Shown here piece after piece: positions 33,776-42,330 of a DNA stretch of 64,000 nt. The stretch spans positions 186,001-250,000 of the forward strand of contig JACRDN010000017.1 in the NCBI GenBank assembly GCA_016218575.1, given 5' to 3'. The position numbers and the translations under genes are program-made. The stretch comes from Elusimicrobiota bacterium (GTDB taxonomy: Bacteria > Elusimicrobiota > Elusimicrobia > UBA1565 > UBA9628). Each line of letters begins with the position of its first letter. The first letter of the stretch is position 1. The notes beneath the pieces are model-generated. The model did not search any database, had not been told where the DNA came from, and saw only the letters and a list, made by a program, of their open reading frames with translations.

Positions 33776-34359
33776 CGAATCTAAACGCGGTCCAGAGCCT
33801 TCCAAATTCCCAGCGCCGCCTCTCGGCGGCGCTGGGCTGGGCCGCGGCGTCTCTCCTCTTTGCTTCCCTCTTCCTGCCCTATTGGCAGGCCCGGCTCTAC
33901 GCGCCGCAGTACCGCGGGGGCCTCACCGCCCGGATGCACCTGCACAAGCTCACCGGAGACGTGGCTGAGATAGACGAGCTCAACCATTACATCGGCATGA
34001 GAAAGCTGGGGGACCTGGCCGCGGTCGAGAGGGCCGCAGCTATCCCCGCGGTGCTCGCCTTGGCGCTCTTGTGCGGGCTAGCGTTTTCTTGGGGAGGCAA
34101 GGGTTGGAGGAGGCTTGCCTGCGCCTCGGCCGCGGCGTTCCCCGTCGCTTTCGTGGCGGACATGGCTTGGTGGATGCGCTGGGCCTGCTCGCACCTCGAT
34201 CCCACCGCGCCCCTCAAACTCAAGCCCTTCACGATTCCCTTCCTCGGGGCGGGCCAGGTGGCGCAGTTTAGAAGCGAGCTGCAGCCCCTGGTCGGCTTCT
34301 ATCTGGCCGCGGCTGCCGTGGTCCTGGTCTTGGAGGCCTCTTGGCTGTCGCGCGATTAG
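33772..34359 (+). CDS. Integral membrane protein of nos cluster
   Basis: 195 aa with about four membrane helices (for example ALGWAAASLLFASLFLPYW and GFYLAAAAVVLVLEASWL). Landmark HLHKLTGDVAEIDELNHYIGM between helices 1 and 2 contains conserved histidines and is typical of a small membrane protein found between nosZ and nosD in clade II clusters; its role in electron transfer or maturation is not established. Starts with ATGA at the nosZ stop and its end overlaps the NosD-NosF gene by 19 bp. Confidence 0.75.
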   Translation: MTNLNAVQSLPNSQRRLSAALGWAAASLLFASLFLPYWQARLYAPQYRGGLTARMHLHKLTGDVAEIDELNHYIGMRKLGDLAAVERAAAIPAVLALALLCGLAFSWGGKGWRRLACASAAAFPVAFVADMAWWMRWACSHLDPTAPLKLKPFTIPFLGAGQVAQFRSELQPLVGFYLAAAAVVLVLEASWLSRD

Positions 34360-36389
34360 CCCGGCTTCTGGCTCTGGCGGGAGCCCTCTCCGGGCCCGCT
34401 TGGGGCTCCGAGCTCCAAGACCTCATAGACCAGGCCGAGCCGGGCTCGGTGGTGGAGCTGGCTCCCGGAGTCCACCGTGGGCCGGTCGCGATCGGCAAGC
34501 CTCTCACTTTGCGCGGCGGGGGCAGGGCCGCGGTTTTAGGCGGCGGACGGGGAACGGTCGTCACGATCACGGCGCCGGGGGTCTCTATCGATGGCTTGCG
34601 CATCGAGGGCTCCGGGGAGAGCCTGCTGACCGAGGACGCCGGGGTCCGAGTCGAGGCGGCCTCGGCCGCGATCCGCGGTTGCGTGCTCGAGGATGTGCTC
34701 TTTGGGGTGTTTCTGGTCCACGCTCCCGGGGCTCTCATCGAGGGCAACCGCCTCCGAGGCAAAAGCCTCGACATCGGACGCCGGGGGGACCTCATCCGCA
34801 GCTGGAACAGCGACCGGGTGATCGCCAGGGGGAATATTCTGGAAGGCGGGCGCGATTTCGTGCTGTGGTTCTCGACCGGGTCGCGGGTCGAGGGCAACGT
34901 CATAACGGGGGGGCGCTACGGCCTGCATTTCATGTACACCAACGGCGCCAGCGTTGCCGGCAACCGCTTCACCGGAAATTCCGTGGGCCTCTACCTCATG
35001 TATTCCCAGCGCGTCGCCATCCGCGGCAACCGCTTCGAGCGCCACCGCGGCCCGAGCGGAGCGGGCCTGGGGCTCAAGGAAAGCGACTGGGTTTCCGTCG
35101 AGGAAAACGACTTCGCCGGAAACCGCCAGGGCATCTACATCGACGGTTCTCCGACGGTGGCCGAGCGGGGCAACGTCTTTAGCCGCAACCTCTTGTCGCG
35201 CAACGACATCGGCATTTCCATGCTTCCCGGCATCAGCGGCAACCTCTTCTACGACAACGCCTTCGACGACAATATCCAGCAGGTCTCAAAACGCGGCGGC
35301 GGCCAGATCGCGGGCAACGAGTGGCGGCGCGGCGGCCGCGGCAATTACTGGAGCGATTACGCCGGCTACGGGCTTTCCGGCTCCGAGGTGGGGCGCCTGG
35401 CCTACCGCGCCGAGAGCGCCTGGCAGAGCCTGACGGACCGCCGGCCCCTGGCCCGTTTCTTCTTGTTCACGCCGGCCGCCCAGGCGGTGGACGCCGCCAG
35501 CCGCGCCTTTCCCGTCTTCCGGCCCAAGGCCGTTCTGGTGGACGAGAGCCCGCTTTTGCGCCCGCCCATGGATTTGCGCCGCGCCTCCGATCCGATCGAG
35601 GCCGCATGGGGCCTGCCCTTGGGGCTGGCCTCGCTCTCGGGGCTTCTCTTGGGGTTGCCGGCGCTCCTGCGGACTCGTTCTAAAACTCGGGGCAAGAGCT
35701 CTCCTAGAGGCGTTCCTGTCGAGATCAAGGGGCTGTCCAAATCTTTCGGGAAGCGGGACGTCCTTAAAGGGGTGGACTTGAGCCTCTCTCCCGGAGAGAC
35801 GGTGGTGTTGTGGGGAGCCAACGGGACCGGCAAGAGCACCTTGATCAAATGCCTTCTCGGGCTCCATGATTACAAGGGCGAGATACGGATTTTCGGCAGG
35901 GACGCCCGGTCGGAGGGGCACCTGGCCCGCGCCGATCTGGGCTATGTCGCTCAGGAGTTCGCCGGCTACGACTGGACGGTGGGCCAGGCCATGGCCTTCG
36001 TGGCGCGGCTGCGCCAGCTCGAGCCTGCGCGGATCGAGCCGAGCCTGGAGGCTTGCGGACTGCGAGGAGAGGGCGGCAAGAGAGTCTGCGACCTCTCCGG
36101 GGGCATGAAGCAGAAGCTGGCCCTGGCCATGGCCCTCTTGGCCAATCCTCCGCTTCTCGTTCTTGATGAGCCTTGTTCTAACTTGGACGCGGCCAGCCGC
36201 GGGGATCTCCTCGGCATTTTGCGCGGCCTCAAGGGCCGCTCGATTATCATGACCACGCACCGTCTCTCGGAGGTCAAGGCCTTGGCCGACCGCGTTCTTT
36301 GTCTGGAGGAGGGGTCGGCCCCCAGGGCCCTGGGCCGGGAAGACTTCCTGATGTCGGCCTCGGAGTTCGGGGCCGAGGCGGCGGTATGA
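34341..36389 (+). CDS. nosDF: NosD-NosF fusion: periplasmic beta-helix plus ABC ATPase
   Basis: 682 aa, TTG start with signal peptide. Residues about 25-400 are the NosD right-handed beta-helix (repeats such as VEGNVITGGRYGLHFMYTN; landmark GNYWSDYAGY). A hydrophobic stretch follows at about 415-440, then an ABC ATPase (about 455-682) with Walker A GANGTGKST near residue 493, signature LSGGMKQK and Walker B LLVLDEP. These are normally two proteins, NosD (periplasm) and NosF (cytoplasm), for Cu/S delivery to NosZ. The open frame is continuous across the junction, so the fusion is in the sequence; the hydrophobic linker would span the membrane. Confidence 0.92.
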   Translation: MAVARLARLLALAGALSGPAWGSELQDLIDQAEPGSVVELAPGVHRGPVAIGKPLTLRGGGRAAVLGGGRGTVVTITAPGVSIDGLRIEGSGESLLTEDAGVRVEAASAAIRGCVLEDVLFGVFLVHAPGALIEGNRLRGKSLDIGRRGDLIRSWNSDRVIARGNILEGGRDFVLWFSTGSRVEGNVITGGRYGLHFMYTNGASVAGNRFTGNSVGLYLMYSQRVAIRGNRFERHRGPSGAGLGLKESDWVSVEENDFAGNRQGIYIDGSPTVAERGNVFSRNLLSRNDIGISMLPGISGNLFYDNAFDDNIQQVSKRGGGQIAGNEWRRGGRGNYWSDYAGYGLSGSEVGRLAYRAESAWQSLTDRRPLARFFLFTPAAQAVDAASRAFPVFRPKAVLVDESPLLRPPMDLRRASDPIEAAWGLPLGLASLSGLLLGLPALLRTRSKTRGKSSPRGVPVEIKGLSKSFGKRDVLKGVDLSLSPGETVVLWGANGTGKSTLIKCLLGLHDYKGEIRIFGRDARSEGHLARADLGYVAQEFAGYDWTVGQAMAFVARLRQLEPARIEPSLEACGLRGEGGKRVCDLSGGMKQKLALAMALLANPPLLVLDEPCSNLDAASRGDLLGILRGLKGRSIIMTTHRLSEVKALADRVLCLEEGSAPRALGREDFLMSASEFGAEAAV

Positions 36390-37228
36390 GCCCTGCGACC
36401 GAGGCGTTGGTGGGCAAGGAGTTCGCGCAGGCCACGCGCAGCCGGTGGCTGGCGGGCTTTGTCGCCGCCTTCCTGGGGCTGGGGGTAGCACTCATGGCCG
36501 CTGGCGCCTGGGGCTCGGCTTTCGGAGGCGCGGCGGGCTTCGGGCGGACCACCGCGGCCCTCATCAATCTCATCCTTCTCATCGTGCCGCTCATGGGGCT
36601 TTTGGCCGGGGCCTTGTCCCTCTCGGGAGAGCGGGAGCGGCGCACCCTCGAGTTTCTCCTCGCCCTGCCGGTGCGCCCGGAGGAGGTGTTCTGGGCCAAG
36701 TTCATCGGCGGGGCCTGGGCCTTGTGGGCCGCCTTGGCCATGGCCTTCTCGGCCCTGGGAGCCGTCCTCGCCCTCTCCGGAGGCCTGGCCCATGCCGGGG
36801 CCTACGCCTCGTGCTTTGCGGCCACTCTCCTTTTGGCGGCGGTGTCTTTGGCCATGGGCCTGGCCGTTTCCGCGGCCTGCGCGCGCACGGCGGCGGCGGC
36901 CGGCTGCGCGCTCTTGGCGTGGCTGGCCTTGGTCCTGGGGGGGGACTTGGGTCTTTTGGGCACGAGCTTGGCCGTCCGCCTTCCCCCGGGCGCTCTCCTC
37001 GCCTCGGCCTGGCTCAATCCCATGAGCCTGTTTCGATTGCTCGCGGTGGACTCGGCCGCCGCGGGCCTTGACGTCCTGGGCCCGGCCGGGCATTGCGCGC
37101 AGGACGCGCTGGGCTCTTGGCTGCGCCCCCTGGCGTTCGCGGGTTTGGGAGCCTGGCTTGCGGCCGGGCTCTGGGCCGCCCGCGCGATTTTCTGCCGCAG
37201 ACCCCTGGAAGGGGCTTTAAGGGATTAA
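36386..37228 (+). CDS. nosY: NosY ABC membrane permease
   Basis: 280 aa, about six membrane helices. Start at ATG 36386, overlapping the nosDF stop (ATGA). The segment LSLSGERERRTLEFLLALPVRPEEVFWAKFIG (landmark GERERRTLEFLLALPV) is characteristic of NosY/ABC-2 permeases. Forms the transporter with NosF to move a sulfur or copper species for CuZ assembly. Followed by nosL after 1 bp. Confidence 0.92.
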   Translation: MSPATEALVGKEFAQATRSRWLAGFVAAFLGLGVALMAAGAWGSAFGGAAGFGRTTAALINLILLIVPLMGLLAGALSLSGERERRTLEFLLALPVRPEEVFWAKFIGGAWALWAALAMAFSALGAVLALSGGLAHAGAYASCFAATLLLAAVSLAMGLAVSAACARTAAAAGCALLAWLALVLGGDLGLLGTSLAVRLPPGALLASAWLNPMSLFRLLAVDSAAAGLDVLGPAGHCAQDALGSWLRPLAFAGLGAWLAAGLWAARAIFCRRPLEGALRD

Positions 37229-37229
37229 C

Positions 37230-37664
37230 ATGAATACGCAAACCGAGAGAGGTTTTGGCCTCTTATCCGCGGCTCTCGGTGCCGCGTTGTTGCTGGCCGG
37301 CTGCTCCAAGCAGAAGCCGGGGGATGTTCCCCGTCTGCGTTTGGGGGCCGACGCCTGCGCGCGCTGCGGCATGATCGTGAGCGAGGAGCGCTTCGCGGCG
37401 GGCTACGTGGACTCGTCCGGGCGCTCGGTGATATACGACGACCTGGGCGAGTTCCTGGCCGAGGCCGAGAAGCGCCCTGAGATCAAGGCCGCCGCCTTCT
37501 TCCACGACGCGGAGTCCGGGCGCTGGATCGCGGCCCGCGGGGCGGTCGTGATCCGGGTGGAGGACTACCCTACGCCCATGGGCTCTGGCTACGCGGCCTT
37601 CTCCGACCGGGCCGCGGCCGAGCGCTTCCTGGCGGGGTTCAAGGCCTCGCGGCGGCGGCAGTAG
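37230..37664 (+). CDS. nosL: NosL copper chaperone lipoprotein
   Basis: 144 aa. Lipobox LLLAGCS puts the lipid anchor at about Cys25; the Cu(I)-binding motif CARCGMIVSEERFAAGY follows near residue 46, and PTPMGSGYAAF is the conserved C-terminal landmark. Delivers copper to NosZ at the outer face of the inner membrane. Last nos gene; its end overlaps the convergent lyase gene by 26 bp. Confidence 0.94.
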   Translation: MNTQTERGFGLLSAALGAALLLAGCSKQKPGDVPRLRLGADACARCGMIVSEERFAAGYVDSSGRSVIYDDLGEFLAEAEKRPEIKAAAFFHDAESGRWIAARGAVVIRVEDYPTPMGSGYAAFSDRAAAERFLAGFKASRRRQ

Positions 37665-39039
37665 TAACCGGATCGAACCGGGCCTGGAAGAACCTCAGGT
37701 ATTTGGGCTCGTGCGTCATTTTTAGCCCGGGGATGCCCTGCCTTGCCTGAAAGGCCGATTGAATGCCGCGGGCGACGTAATCGAGGTGGCTTTGGGTGTA
37801 GACCCGCCGCGGAAGGGTCAGGCGCACCAGCTCGAGCTCTGGCCGCCGTTCCTTGCCGGTCCTAGGGTCCCTCCCGGCCGAGACCATGCCTCGTTCCATG
37901 GAACGCACGCCGCATTCGGCGTAGATCGCGGCCGCTAGGGCTTGGGCCGGGTATTCCTCCTGAGGCAGGTGGGGAAGGAATTTCCGCGCGTCGATGAACA
38001 CCGCGTGCCCGCCCGCGGGATGGATCAGTGGAATGCCCATGTCCTTGAGGCAATGCCAAAGGTAATCCACCTGGCTCACCCGATGGGCGATCCATTCGTC
38101 TCTTTCAACCGACTCCCTGACGCCCTGGGCCACGGCCTCCAGGTCCCTTCCCGCCAGTCCTCCGTAGGTGTGAAGCCCCTCGTAGACTACGCAGAGATTC
38201 TTGGCCTCCTCGTGCAGGCTCTCGTCGTTCATCGCCAGGAACCCGCCGATGTTGGCGTAAGCGTCCTTCTTGGCGCTCATGGTGCAGGCATCCGACAGCG
38301 CGCACATCTTGAGGAGGATTTCCTTGACCGGCGTTGACTCGTAGCCGGGCTCGCGGCGCTGGATGAAATAGGCGTTCTCCACGGCTCGGCTGGCGTCGAG
38401 GACCAGACGGATGCCCTTGGTTCGGCAGAAGGCCGAGACGAGCCGGAGATTTTCCATGGAGACGGGCTGGCCTCCGGCCATATTGACCGGGGTCCCGACC
38501 GTGACGTAGGCGATCTTGCCGGCTCCGACCTTTCTCGCCAGGGTCTCGAGCTTGTCCAGATCCACGTTGCCCTTGAACGGATGCTCGCTTTCCGGGTCGT
38601 AGGCCTGGCCCACGATGACGTCCACGAAGGCGCCGCCGGCCAGCTCCTGGTGCAGTCGGGTCGTCGTGAAGTACATGTTGCCGGGGACGCATTGGCCGGG
38701 CTTGATGAGGAGGCGGCTCAGGATATGCTCGGCACCCCTCCCCTGGTGGGTCGGCACCATGTGCTTGTAGCCGTAGACCTCCCGCACGGCCTTCTCGAGG
38801 CGATAATAGCTGCGGCTTCCGGCGTAGGCCTCGTCGGCGGCCATCATCCAGGCCCACTGCGCGTCGCTCATGGCGTTGGTGCCCGAGTCCGTCAAGAGGT
38901 CTATGTAGACGTCCTGGCTGCGCAGGAGGAAGGTGTTGTAGCCGGCCTGGCGGATGGCCCTCTCCCGGGCGGGGCGCGGGATGAGGCTCACCGCCTCGAT
39001 GACCTTGGCTTTATACGGTTCCGGCAGTATTTCGTTCAT
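37639..39039 (-). CDS. Tyrosine phenol-lyase-like PLP enzyme (tryptophanase family)
   Basis: 466 aa beta-eliminating lyase. PLP lysine is K257 in SAKKDAYANIGGFLAMND. Residues favour tyrosine phenol-lyase over tryptophanase: GTNAMSDAQW, PGNMYFTTTRLHQE, NIGGFL, GVRSMERGMVSAGRD (with the arginine of the phenol-lyase specificity site) and LRFFQARFD. It would convert L-tyrosine to phenol, pyruvate and ammonia. Third gene of a minus-strand unit after the TrxR-like and rSAM-isochorismatase genes, overlapping the latter by 29 bp. Tryptophan or another aromatic substrate remains possible. Confidence 0.85.
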   Translation of the reverse strand: MNEILPEPYKAKVIEAVSLIPRPARERAIRQAGYNTFLLRSQDVYIDLLTDSGTNAMSDAQWAWMMAADEAYAGSRSYYRLEKAVREVYGYKHMVPTHQGRGAEHILSRLLIKPGQCVPGNMYFTTTRLHQELAGGAFVDVIVGQAYDPESEHPFKGNVDLDKLETLARKVGAGKIAYVTVGTPVNMAGGQPVSMENLRLVSAFCRTKGIRLVLDASRAVENAYFIQRREPGYESTPVKEILLKMCALSDACTMSAKKDAYANIGGFLAMNDESLHEEAKNLCVVYEGLHTYGGLAGRDLEAVAQGVRESVERDEWIAHRVSQVDYLWHCLKDMGIPLIHPAGGHAVFIDARKFLPHLPQEEYPAQALAAAIYAECGVRSMERGMVSAGRDPRTGKERRPELELVRLTLPRRVYTQSHLDYVARGIQSAFQARQGIPGLKMTHEPKYLRFFQARFDPVTTAAAARP

Positions 39040-40639
39040 GGTCGCTCCTGATCGCCGCCGTGATCTGCGCGGCGCTGAGCACGGTCGAGAAGCCGTGGGC
39101 GAGATTTTTCAGCGCCGCCAGGTGCAGCTCCTCGGCGCGCGCCGCGGTGGCGTCGAGGACGACGAAGGTCTTGAAGCCCCGGTCGAAGGCGTCCCGGATC
39201 GTGGATTCGACGCACAGGTTGGTCGCCACGCCGCAAACCGCGAGCTCCTCGACTCCGTCCCGGGACAAAATCCGGCCCAGGGAACGGTTGGTGAAGGCGC
39301 TGTAGCGGCACTTGCGCAGGACCCGGCTCTTGCCCGGCTCGAGCGCGGGGGAAATCCGGGCCTCCGGGGTGCCGTCGAGGCAGACGCTGCGCCACCACTG
39401 CGGCATGAGCCCTCCGTCCTTGGCCGGATCGCGGTGGGCGTGGCGGGTGAAGTAGACTGGGCGGCCCGCGCCCCGGAAGGCTTGGACCAGGGCCCGGACG
39501 TTGCCGAGAATGGCCCTGGCCGGCGGCAGGAAGGAGGGGCTCCGAGGGTCGAGGAAGAGCTCCTGCATGTCCATCACGAGGAGACCCGCCTTCCCGGGCT
39601 TAAGCTCGAAGGAGCGCCTGAGGCAATGCGCGATCCGGGCCGCCCAGTCGCGGGACTTGGCGTTCAGGTTCTCGGGCCCGACGTAGGACTCCTCGAGCCT
39701 CTTGAGGCTTGCGAGCATCGTCGCCGCCCTGCCTTTGAGCGCCGCGGACCACAGCTGGCCGCAGGAGGTTTGGGCCGAGATCTCCTCGGGAAGGCTTGGG
39801 CTTATGATCACGTCGAAGCCCAGGGCCTCGAGCTCCCCGGCGTCGGCCTTGATCCCGTCCGGGGCCTCTCCCCAGAGATGGGCGGCTCCGCGGCGGGCCG
39901 CGGCCTCGGTGGGGTTGACCGGCGTGATCTTGACCAGGAATTTGGCGGGAGAGAAGACCTCGTCGATGCGCCGCGGGTCGAGCCTTTCGCCCTTGGCCAG
40001 GGCGAAATTGAGCGTGATCTTCCGGTCTCCGCCGGCGACGAACCTCTGGCCATAGAGGGAAACCTCCTCCAAGCTCCATTTCTTGATGGGGACGATGATT
40101 TTCCTTCTCTCCTCATCCGTCGAGTGGAGGGAAAACTGGAGTTGGAAGCGGCCGCCGGGGTAGAGGCTGTTTTTGAGCGCCAGGAGCTCCTCGAAAAAAC
40201 GTTCGACCGAGGGGCTTTTGGGCGCGACGGTGGACAGGCTGGGAAGTATTCCGTCGTAGGGGAATTCCCGAGCCAGCATCTCTAGAGCCTTCAAGACATC
40301 AGGGTTGAGGGCGGGTTCGCCCATCCGCGCGAAATGGATCTTGACCTTGGGGTGGCGCCGGACGTCGAGCCCGGGGTTCTCGCGCACCACATGCCGGATT
40401 TGACCCAGGATCTGGGCGGCGGAGAGGTTTCCCCGGTAGCCCATGGCTCCGGCGTCGCACATGCGGCAGCCCACCGGGCAGCCGAACTGAGTCGAGACCA
40501 TCATCACCCATTTCTCGTTTTTGGGCACGCCCGGCTCCAAGGTGTCCACGAACTCCGCGAGCTTCTCCGGATCAGGCCCGAGCTGGGCCAAGTACAGCGA
40601 GGCCAAGGGGGGGAGGGCGAGGCTGTCGACGATTCTCAT
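39011..40639 (-). CDS. Radical SAM domain fused to isochorismatase-like hydrolase
   Basis: 542 aa. N-terminal ~340 residues are a radical SAM domain with CPVGCRMC (Cys54, Cys58, Cys61), related to the RlmN-like group by local sequence (KIHFARMGEPALNPDVLKAL). C-terminal ~190 residues are a cysteine-hydrolase/isochorismatase domain: LLVMDMQELF (Asp), RKCRYSAF (Lys) and GVATNLCVEST (catalytic Cys). I know of no characterised enzyme with this domain pair. Overlaps the TrxR-like gene by 4 bp (ATGA) and the lyase by 29 bp. Could modify then hydrolyse or oxidise a small aromatic or amide molecule, which is speculative. Confidence 0.85.
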   Translation of the reverse strand: MRIVDSLALPPLASLYLAQLGPDPEKLAEFVDTLEPGVPKNEKWVMMVSTQFGCPVGCRMCDAGAMGYRGNLSAAQILGQIRHVVRENPGLDVRRHPKVKIHFARMGEPALNPDVLKALEMLAREFPYDGILPSLSTVAPKSPSVERFFEELLALKNSLYPGGRFQLQFSLHSTDEERRKIIVPIKKWSLEEVSLYGQRFVAGGDRKITLNFALAKGERLDPRRIDEVFSPAKFLVKITPVNPTEAAARRGAAHLWGEAPDGIKADAGELEALGFDVIISPSLPEEISAQTSCGQLWSAALKGRAATMLASLKRLEESYVGPENLNAKSRDWAARIAHCLRRSFELKPGKAGLLVMDMQELFLDPRSPSFLPPARAILGNVRALVQAFRGAGRPVYFTRHAHRDPAKDGGLMPQWWRSVCLDGTPEARISPALEPGKSRVLRKCRYSAFTNRSLGRILSRDGVEELAVCGVATNLCVESTIRDAFDRGFKTFVVLDATAARAEELHLAALKNLAHGFSTVLSAAQITAAIRSDHERNTAGTV

Positions 40640-41520
40640 GAGGCCATGAGGAACCGCTCGCTTTCCATGGCGGCACGGAGCCCGTCTCCCGCGGCCACGG
40701 CCACCTGCCTAAAGCCCCCCCGGCAATCCCCGGCCGAGAAAAAGCCCGCGGGCGGCGAGCGCCAGCGCCCCAAGGCGGGGCCGGGCTCCTTGCCGACCAA
40801 AATGAAGAGGCCGCGGGCCTCGATGGCGGATTTTTTCCCCGTGTCCAAGCGTTCGACCTCTACGGCTTCGATGAAGTCATTCCTCCGGTCCGGGGCGCAG
40901 CGCACCCCTTTGACTATGGTTCGGAACAATATTTCGACCTTCGGGCAGGCCGCGAGCCTTTCCCGCAGGATCTTGACGGCCTTCAGGCGCTCGCCCCGGA
41001 CGATGAGGCGCACCTTGCGCGCCTCGGCGGCCAGGAGCAGGGCCTGGTGGACCGCCGCGTCCCCGCTTCCGGCTATCGCAACGATCTGGCCCGAAAAGCG
41101 GGCGGTTAGGCCGAAGGCGCAGTGATGGATTCCACGGCCGAGGAGCTTTGCCTCCCCGGGAAGTCCCAATGGCTTGAAGCGCGATCCCTCGCAGGCGATG
41201 ACGCTGCGCGCCAGGCAAGTCCCCGCGCCGGCGTCCACGCGGAACAGGCCGCCCGCGCGCGCCACCTCGGTTACGGCTTGGCGTACGGCTTTAAGCCCCC
41301 ATCGCCGGCCCTGGAGGATGAAGCGGTCCATCAAAATTCGGCCGGATATTCCCGCGGGAAAGCCCGGATAATTCTCGATCCTCTGGATGAACCGGGCTTG
41401 CCCCCCGAGAGAGTCCTTTTCAAGGAGGAGAACCCGCCAGCCGGCCCTGGAGAGATAAGCTCCGGCGGAAAGCCCGGCCGGGCCGCCTCCCACGATCACG
41501 ACATCCCAACGGCCGTCCAT
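40636..41520 (-). CDS. Thioredoxin-reductase-like flavoprotein without redox CxxC
   Basis: 294 aa. FAD motif VIVGGGPAGLSAGAYLS near residues 8-24 and NADPH-type motif IAGSGDAAVHQALLL about 150. Where TrxB has the CAxC disulfide this protein reads HHCAFGL, with one cysteine only, so it is not a normal thioredoxin reductase. Likely an NAD(P)H- or ferredoxin-linked flavoprotein that supplies electrons to its partner rSAM enzyme, an inference from the ATGA overlap. The ATG at 41520 follows within 2 nt of the start predicted by the bidirectional promoter. Confidence 0.85.
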   Translation of the reverse strand: MDGRWDVVIVGGGPAGLSAGAYLSRAGWRVLLLEKDSLGGQARFIQRIENYPGFPAGISGRILMDRFILQGRRWGLKAVRQAVTEVARAGGLFRVDAGAGTCLARSVIACEGSRFKPLGLPGEAKLLGRGIHHCAFGLTARFSGQIVAIAGSGDAAVHQALLLAAEARKVRLIVRGERLKAVKILRERLAACPKVEILFRTIVKGVRCAPDRRNDFIEAVEVERLDTGKKSAIEARGLFILVGKEPGPALGRWRSPPAGFFSAGDCRGGFRQVAVAAGDGLRAAMESERFLMAS

Positions 41521-41528
41521 GACCAGGC

Positions 41529-41605
41529 ATCATAGCGCGGGACGGGGCTCTCCTCTATGACCGCGGTCATAGACAGGAGGAGGGGGCGAGGCTATTCTAT
41601 GCGCG
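41529..41605. promoter_or_regulatory. Bidirectional promoter with Crp-type palindrome at -41.5 on both sides
   Basis: CTATGACCGCGGTCATAG (41555-41572) is a perfect 18-bp palindrome of the form TATGA-N6-TCATA. Plus-strand -10 TATTCT at 41593-41598 and minus-strand -10 TATGAT at 41534-41529 are each centred 32 bp from the palindrome centre (41563.5). With +1 at 41605 and 41522 the site is at -41.5 for both promoters, the class II activator position of Crp/Fnr proteins. The minus gene would start 2 nt before its ATG; the plus gene has a 12-nt leader with GGAGG. Confidence 0.8.
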
Positions 41606-41616
41606 GAGGGCATGCC

Positions 41617-42330
41617 ATGAAATGGGGGCTCGCCGGTCTATTGGGCTTGTTGGGCGCCTCGGAGCTGGGATCGGAGTCGGTCACTCTGACCACCTACTAT
41701 CCGGCGCCTTCCGGGGTTTACGCGCAGATGATAACGACCAACAACACTTTCCTGGCCCGCGACGGCGGGAGCGTGGGCGTCGGGACCGCGAGCCCGGCCC
41801 AAAAGCTGGACGTGAGCGGGGCCATCAGGATGAACCAGGCCGGCGTCGGAGCGCTCCTTTCTGGCGCGGCTTCCGGAAATTTCGGCGGCAAGGAAGTGAT
41901 ACTGAGCGTCAACAGCGGCGCCGGCGGCGCCGGGGATGAGATATGGATCGGGCCTAACACGGGCGGGATGATCGGGCACATACAGCTCAACGCCGCCGAC
42001 ATCTGGCTCAACAACCCCGCGAACCTCGGCTACGCCCGGCTCAACAACGGGCATCTCTACATGAATACCGCCAACACCGCCTGCACGGCTTACACGATAT
42101 CCGGCGACGTGTGGACGAGCTTGTGCCCGGCCAACACCTACGCTACTTGGACTCCCGGGGTCTGGGTGGAGGGCTACTCCTACCAGAACCGGGGAGGCAC
42201 GGTGCTGGCCGACTACGGCACGGGCACCACCAACCAGGTGTGGGGGCTTAACACGGCCAACGGCCAGGCCTCCTGGATGACCCTCAAGAAGGACGACTCC
42301 ACCGCGATGGTCTACTGCTGTTCCAAATGA
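41617..42330 (+). CDS. Secreted/surface protein with YPAPSGVY and VGVGT motifs
   Basis: 237 aa. Signal peptide to about residue 22 (LAGLLGLLGASELGS), then TTYYPAPSGVYAQM and GSVGVGTASPAQKLDVSGAIRMN, a pattern seen in fibre-like or pseudopilin-associated exported proteins of some uncultured phyla, followed by Asn/Gly-rich strands and six cysteines. Start ATG 41617 fits the promoter (GGAGG 7 bp ahead) better than upstream in-frame ATGs at 41599. First gene under the Crp-type promoter; function unknown, possibly a matrix or filament partner of the His-Xaa-Ser peptide. Confidence 0.7.
   Translation: MKWGLAGLLGLLGASELGSESVTLTTYYPAPSGVYAQMITTNNTFLARDGGSVGVGTASPAQKLDVSGAIRMNQAGVGALLSGAASGNFGGKEVILSVNSGAGGAGDEIWIGPNTGGMIGHIQLNAADIWLNNPANLGYARLNNGHLYMNTANTACTAYTISGDVWTSLCPANTYATWTPGVWVEGYSYQNRGGTVLADYGTGTTNQVWGLNTANGQASWMTLKKDDSTAMVYCCSK

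Noticed and set aside
37639-39039. Tryptophanase
   Set aside because: Specificity motifs (NAMSDAQW, NIGGFL, GVRSMERG) match tyrosine phenol-lyase better than tryptophanase, although the family is shared.
40636-41520. Thioredoxin reductase
   Set aside because: The CxxC active site is reduced to a single cysteine.
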